DNA of 64,000 nucleotides from Bacteroidota bacterium (GTDB taxonomy: Bacteria > Bacteroidota > Bacteroidia > Bacteroidales > F082), in NCBI GenBank assembly GCA_018816765.1, contig JAHIUX010000007.1, forward strand, positions 62,001 through 126,000, read 5' to 3'. This document shows, piece after piece, positions 60,390 to 64,000 of the stretch. The notes under the pieces are model-generated. The model saw only the letters and a program-made list of their open reading frames with translations. It had not been told where the DNA came from and ran no database searches. Position numbers and translations under genes: made by a program. Within the stretch, counting starts at the first letter, position 1; the number at the start of each line of letters is the position of its first letter.

Positions 60390-62555
60390 CTATTCGGATT
60401 TTATGGGCACAGTGATACAAAATACACTTCCCTGGGCTAACTCATGCTTAGTGTAGTTGCTGCTGACAGTGATGGTGCCCCCGATTAAATCGACAAACTC
60501 TTTTACCAGGATCAGTCCAAGACCAGTCCCCAATTCATTCTCTGTTCCTGGCCTGTTGATGTCAGAGTCGAGCCGGAACAGGTAATCAAGCTTATTGCCC
60601 GGAATGCCGATCCCGTTGTCACTCACGCAAATGGTGAGCCGGTCATCGGACAAACGACTGCTCACCCTGATTGTTCCCTTGTTCGGTGTGAACTTGATTG
60701 AATTGTTGATCAGGTTTATCAGGATGCTGCTCATCAGGTGCCTGTCCGTATAGAGACTTGTGTCCTCAGGGATTTCGTTATGCAGTTCATGGTCTTTTTG
60801 CGATGCCCTCGATGAGAGAATCTCAAACACTTCATCGACCAGAAGCGACAGGTTAAACATTTCCGGATTGTTGTGAATAAGACCGCGTTGCGCGCGCGAC
60901 CAGTCGAGCAGGTTGATCAGCAGGTTATAGGTGTTTTCACTGTTCTTTCGGATTGACTTCAGAATGCTGAGTTTTTCCTCTTCCGTAAGAGAGGTGTAAT
61001 CATCCACAATGATGTTCAGCAGGCTCATCAGTGCATTGAATGGGCCACGAAGATCGTGCGAAATGATACTGAAAAACTTGTCCTTGGTCTGGTTCAGCTC
61101 AGTCAGTTTGATATTCTGCAAATCGATTTCGGCTTTTTGCTCCATGATTTCCTTGTTTTTCCTTAGGAGCTTCTTGTTTGAGCGGTATTGGGTAACCAGG
61201 AACAAGATAAAGAATAAAATAGCGGCAAAACTCAACATAATCAACCAGTTTTGTATGCTGATGATTTTATTGTTGAGCTCATTCTGTTTGCGTAAAACAC
61301 GGTTTTCCGTATCTTTTTTGTCTGTTTTGTAAATCACTTCCAACTCCGAAATCCGGCTCAGGTTTCCCTGATTGAGGATGCTGTCCTGAAACTTACTCGC
61401 GATTTGGAAGTTCGCCAGGGCCTGCTTGAAATTTCCCCTTAGGCTATCGTTTTTGGCCATTGCAAAATGACTGTTTTTGAGCCACGACAATGAATTAACT
61501 GACCTTGCCAGTTCCATCGCCTGGGTGATATAATATTCAGCTGAATCGAGTGAGCCTGTGGCAGAATGCGCACCTCCAAGTGTTAGCATCAAAGCTGTTC
61601 TGACAATAGGAAGTTTTACATCGGCCAACAAGGCTTTGGCTTTGTGCAGGTAATCAAAAGCCAGGGTATATTGTTTTTTGTTGGAATAAGCAGTGCCGAT
61701 ATTGGTATAAAGGGTAACCAGCTGACTGGCCGGGCCATTTGCGCTGTTTTCCAGCCCAAGTTTTCCAAAATAAATGGTACTGTCGTATTGGTTGTGTGAA
61801 TTATAAAATCCGGCAATATTGCTATAGGTGTTACCCAATATGTCGATGCCTTTATATTGTTTATCGAGGGCAATGGCCTGAAGGTAATATTGAATCGGAT
61901 TTGAACTGTTCGATAGCTTACTTTGAACAATTCCGAGGGCATTCAGGGTGTGAATGAGCCGCAGGGTATCATGCTTAGCAATTTGATAATCGAGCACTTT
62001 AAGGTAATATCCCATCGATATTTCATACATATCCAGCCGCGAATGCAATACACCAAGGTCGTAATAGGTTTTTGTAATTCCGCGCTGATTACCCAGTTCT
62101 TCATCTATTTGAAGCGAGTATTCAAGGTATTTTTTTGCGCTGTCATAGGCTCCCTGCATATTGAGCAAGGCCCCTAAATTATTGGCCGCCTGGGCTTTCT
62201 TGGGTTTGATTTCCGGGTCGTTTTCCAGGCTTAAGGTGTTGCGGAAACACACAGTAGCACTGTCGTATCTGTTCGAAAACCACTCTCTTACACCTTTAAC
62301 GTTATAATATAGTGCCTTGTTAAGATTGTCATTCTGATGCAGCACAACCTGGGCTTCAGTGATGAATACCGAAGCAGAATCAATAAATTTTGGCATCATT
62401 GATTCAGCAAGCAACAGCTTTGCCCTGTTAATTTCTGTTTCATTTTGTCCTTGAATGATAATCCTGCTCAGGCTATCGATATAGCTTGATTGGGCATGCA
62501 GTGAAGGGGTCAAAAACAGTATGCTCAGAAGGTGAAAGAGGCGGAAAAATTTCAT
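60390..62555 (-). CDS. TPR-domain sensor histidine kinase
   Basis: The 721-residue protein has a signal peptide, about six to eight tetratricopeptide repeats in the periplasm (about 70-400; for example AQAANNLGALLNMQGAYDSAKKYLEYSL), one membrane helix (about 438-456), a coiled coil (about 457-485), HisKA with His500 (ISHDLRGPFNAL) and an HATPase domain (N box INLINNSIKFTP, about 614-625; DNGIGIPG; GTGLGLILVKEFVDLIGG). This is the Bacteroidota TPR-kinase type that senses extracellular or periplasmic partners through TPRs. No response regulator gene is adjacent, so its partner is elsewhere. Promoter: TAACTTTG on the minus strand at 62589-62582. Confidence 0.93.
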   Translation of the reverse strand: MKFFRLFHLLSILFLTPSLHAQSSYIDSLSRIIIQGQNETEINRAKLLLAESMMPKFIDSASVFITEAQVVLHQNDNLNKALYYNVKGVREWFSNRYDSATVCFRNTLSLENDPEIKPKKAQAANNLGALLNMQGAYDSAKKYLEYSLQIDEELGNQRGITKTYYDLGVLHSRLDMYEISMGYYLKVLDYQIAKHDTLRLIHTLNALGIVQSKLSNSSNPIQYYLQAIALDKQYKGIDILGNTYSNIAGFYNSHNQYDSTIYFGKLGLENSANGPASQLVTLYTNIGTAYSNKKQYTLAFDYLHKAKALLADVKLPIVRTALMLTLGGAHSATGSLDSAEYYITQAMELARSVNSLSWLKNSHFAMAKNDSLRGNFKQALANFQIASKFQDSILNQGNLSRISELEVIYKTDKKDTENRVLRKQNELNNKIISIQNWLIMLSFAAILFFILFLVTQYRSNKKLLRKNKEIMEQKAEIDLQNIKLTELNQTKDKFFSIISHDLRGPFNALMSLLNIIVDDYTSLTEEEKLSILKSIRKNSENTYNLLINLLDWSRAQRGLIHNNPEMFNLSLLVDEVFEILSSRASQKDHELHNEIPEDTSLYTDRHLMSSILINLINNSIKFTPNKGTIRVSSRLSDDRLTICVSDNGIGIPGNKLDYLFRLDSDINRPGTENELGTGLGLILVKEFVDLIGGTITVSSNYTKHELAQGSVFCITVPIKSE

Positions 62556-62581
62556 TGTTGAAGGAAATCAGTGAGGTCGTC

Positions 62582-62615
62582 CAAAGTTAAGAAAAAATTT
62601 GTGTCATGCGACCAA
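62582..62615 (-). promoter_or_regulatory. Promoter of the histidine kinase gene
   Basis: Minus strand: TTG (62615-62613), a 23-base spacer (longer than usual) and TAACTTTG (62589-62582), about 27 bases before the ATG. Confidence 0.4.
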
Positions 62616-62622
62616 TAGTAAT

Positions 62623-62658
62623 AAAAAAACTGCTACCGGAAAAGGAAGCAGTTTTTTT
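62623..62658 (-). terminator. Intrinsic terminator after the partial secreted-protein gene
   Basis: AAAAAAACTGCT (62623-62634) pairs with AGCAGTTTTTTT (62647-62658). The stem is symmetric, so it has a T-run on either strand. Its position 16 bases after the minus-strand stop at 62674 makes it the terminator of that gene, separating it from the kinase promoter. Confidence 0.8.
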
Positions 62659-62673
62659 AACATTACAGGGTGT

Positions 62674-64000
62674 TTACAGGCCAAAAACGTCAGAACAAAC
62701 GTCGGCCGGCAATTCATAATTAATGTATTCGTAAGATGCCTGGGTAACCACAAAGGGTTCATAATAATAGGAACCATTGTAATAAATAAACACATAATAT
62801 GTGGCCCCGATTTCTACACCGCAAATTTCAGCATATCCATTGGTCATTGAGGCATACCGCCAGTTCCAGTCGCCTTCTTTATGAAACCACACACTGAAAC
62901 TGGGCCTGATAATGACATCAGGCTGGCTGGCACAATAGGCCGAGATATCGGCAGTTACAGTGGTTGTTTGCGGGTCAATATTGGCGTGCAATATCACGGT
63001 TACAGGTGTTGATGAACACAGGTTTTCGATATAGGTCGGCTGAGAGCCCGGATCGATGGTAATGGCCGGCGAATAGGATGCATCCCATTCAATGTATACC
63101 GGAAGGTTTGCAGGTGCATAGAAGGTGTATACCGGATCAGATCCGCATACCCAAAAATACACATACTTGATGATCGCATTGTCTGACTGGCGTTTCATGA
63201 CACCATACATGGGGAAACAATCGCAAACGGGATTGTCAAGCTCAAAATGAAATTCAGCGCCGTAAGTACAATATTCGGTCCAGAACCAGTCAAAATTGAA
63301 GTAGGAGAGGTGCGCCAGCTGGGCGGTCATCTGTAAGTTACCACCACTGCTGACAATGGTAGTGCCATCTTCTTCTGTCCACATTCCTGTGGCTTCATCG
63401 AAACTCCAGACAGGAACTGCATCACCTGCCAAAATATTCCGTTGCGCCTCAGGATTGTAGGTGAGCGGACTGACAACAGAAACAAGTTCGAGTGTGCCAT
63501 TTTCAATTGTTTTGGCTTGACGGCCTGCAGCATCCCTGATTTCGATTGAAACAAATCCGGCCGAGAAAAACATGCCGTCGCTGTTTGTGCCATCAGCCCT
63601 GGTGACATTGCTCATTGCCCCGCCGGGGAATGCCGCCATTGCTTCATCTACCGTATTGTCGAAATGGGCCATGAGCACATTGAGCGATCCTTCGAGTGGA
63701 TTACCGTCGGCATCCCTTAAAACCACTCCTGCAGGCAATGTGAGCACGGCTTTGCTCCCCGGGGTGCTCACTGTGACAGTCTCCAGAACCGAACCGCCCA
63801 CAACATTGCCTACGCCGTCCTGTTTGCCCACAGTAACGCCGGCTGGCGGGTTCTCAATATCGACCATATTGATACGGACGAAGTTTTTGCCTGGAGCTGA
63901 AATGCTCACATGCTGGCTTGTTGCCAGATATCCATCAAGGCTGGCTACAACATTAAATGCCACTGGTCTCATGGCAGTCGGAGCATATTGGTTATCCGGT
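62674..64000 (-). CDS. Large secreted or surface protein, 5' end beyond the window
   Basis: The frame is open to the window edge: upstream of the internal Met at 63972 it still reads PDNQYAPTAM, so the start lies outside. The 440 or so visible residues are beta-rich. They begin with a carboxypeptidase-regulatory-like module (AFNVVASLDGYLATSQ), then a region with LPAGVVLRDADGNPLEGSLNV and WSFDEATGMWTEEDGT. A Cys-rich section follows (EYCTYGAEFHFELDNPVCDCFPMYG, VCGSDPVY, ENLCSSTP), then tandem Ig/PEGA-like strands to the end. No T9SS sorting domain is present at its C-terminus. I do not recognise the protein. A cell-surface role is inferred from composition only. Confidence 0.7.
   Translation of the reverse strand, partial: PDNQYAPTAMRPVAFNVVASLDGYLATSQHVSISAPGKNFVRINMVDIENPPAGVTVGKQDGVGNVVGGSVLETVTVSTPGSKAVLTLPAGVVLRDADGNPLEGSLNVLMAHFDNTVDEAMAAFPGGAMSNVTRADGTNSDGMFFSAGFVSIEIRDAAGRQAKTIENGTLELVSVVSPLTYNPEAQRNILAGDAVPVWSFDEATGMWTEEDGTTIVSSGGNLQMTAQLAHLSYFNFDWFWTEYCTYGAEFHFELDNPVCDCFPMYGVMKRQSDNAIIKYVYFWVCGSDPVYTFYAPANLPVYIEWDASYSPAITIDPGSQPTYIENLCSSTPVTVILHANIDPQTTTVTADISAYCASQPDVIIRPSFSVWFHKEGDWNWRYASMTNGYAEICGVEIGATYYVFIYYNGSYYYEPFVVTQASYEYINYELPADVCSDVFGL

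Overview
The window looks like part of the chromosome of an anaerobic, probably free-living member of the Bacteroidota (Bacteroidales-like). Several things point there. Three proteins carry C-terminal type IX secretion sorting domains. There is a Cys-rich HYC_CC_PP-type protein next to a TonB receptor, and there are OstA-like and DUF4837 proteins. Many genes are preceded by the Bacteroidota promoter pattern, a -33 TTG followed about 19 bases later by TAnnTTTG. No tRNA, rRNA, CRISPR array or insertion sequence was seen.

Layout. 1-2.3 kb: the end of an FG-GAP/VCBS repeat protein, an SGNH esterase and a small membrane protein. 2.4-5.8 kb: a gatE-gatD operon encoding the archaeal-type Glu-tRNA(Gln) amidotransferase, which is unexpected in this phylum. 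5.9-9.0 kb: an OstA/LptA-like envelope protein, a GNAT enzyme and a CvfB-like S1 protein. 9.0-11.1 kb: an AT-rich, gene-poor accessory patch holding one orphan protein with a HEPN-type R-N-x4-H motif. 11.1-17.4 kb: an MscS channel, then an operon of a LolA-like lipoprotein-sorting protein, two FtsX/LolCE permeases, a LolD-like ATPase and an outer-membrane barrel. 17.4-22.5 kb: a SulP anion transporter and a heavy-metal cluster (HYC_CC_PP, TonB receptor, HMA protein) whose receptor is broken by one in-frame amber codon.

22.5-38 kb is a catabolic block. It holds HMG-CoA lyase and a lyase-like paralogue, both methylcrotonyl-CoA carboxylase subunits, methylglutaconyl-CoA hydratase, an acyl-CoA dehydrogenase, an iron-sulfur double-domain protein, both CoA-transferase subunits, and phosphotransbutyrylase with butyrate kinase. 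Together they could carry isovaleryl/methylcrotonyl-CoA to acetoacetate and acetyl-CoA and recover ATP from acyl-CoA. A degenerate butyrate-kinase paralogue is transcribed away from ptb-buk and is translationally coupled to a large secreted deacetylase-like protein.

38-51.8 kb is mostly envelope and secretion: two large T9SS cargo proteins, lysS, a barrel-SPOR protein, a 38-residue membrane peptide, a T9SS-secreted enzyme that retains every active-site residue of Porphyromonas peptidylarginine deiminase including its two substrate-binding arginines, TatA, a LysM lytic transglycosylase and a DUF4837 lipoprotein. 52.3-59.6 kb is a TetR-controlled efflux operon of the YbhGFSR type (TolC, HlyD-type lipoprotein, DUF2147, two ATPases, two permeases), with a 13-base tandem operator candidate in front. 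The window closes with an acyl-ACP thioesterase, a TPR histidine kinase and the 3' part of an unrecognised large secreted or surface protein.
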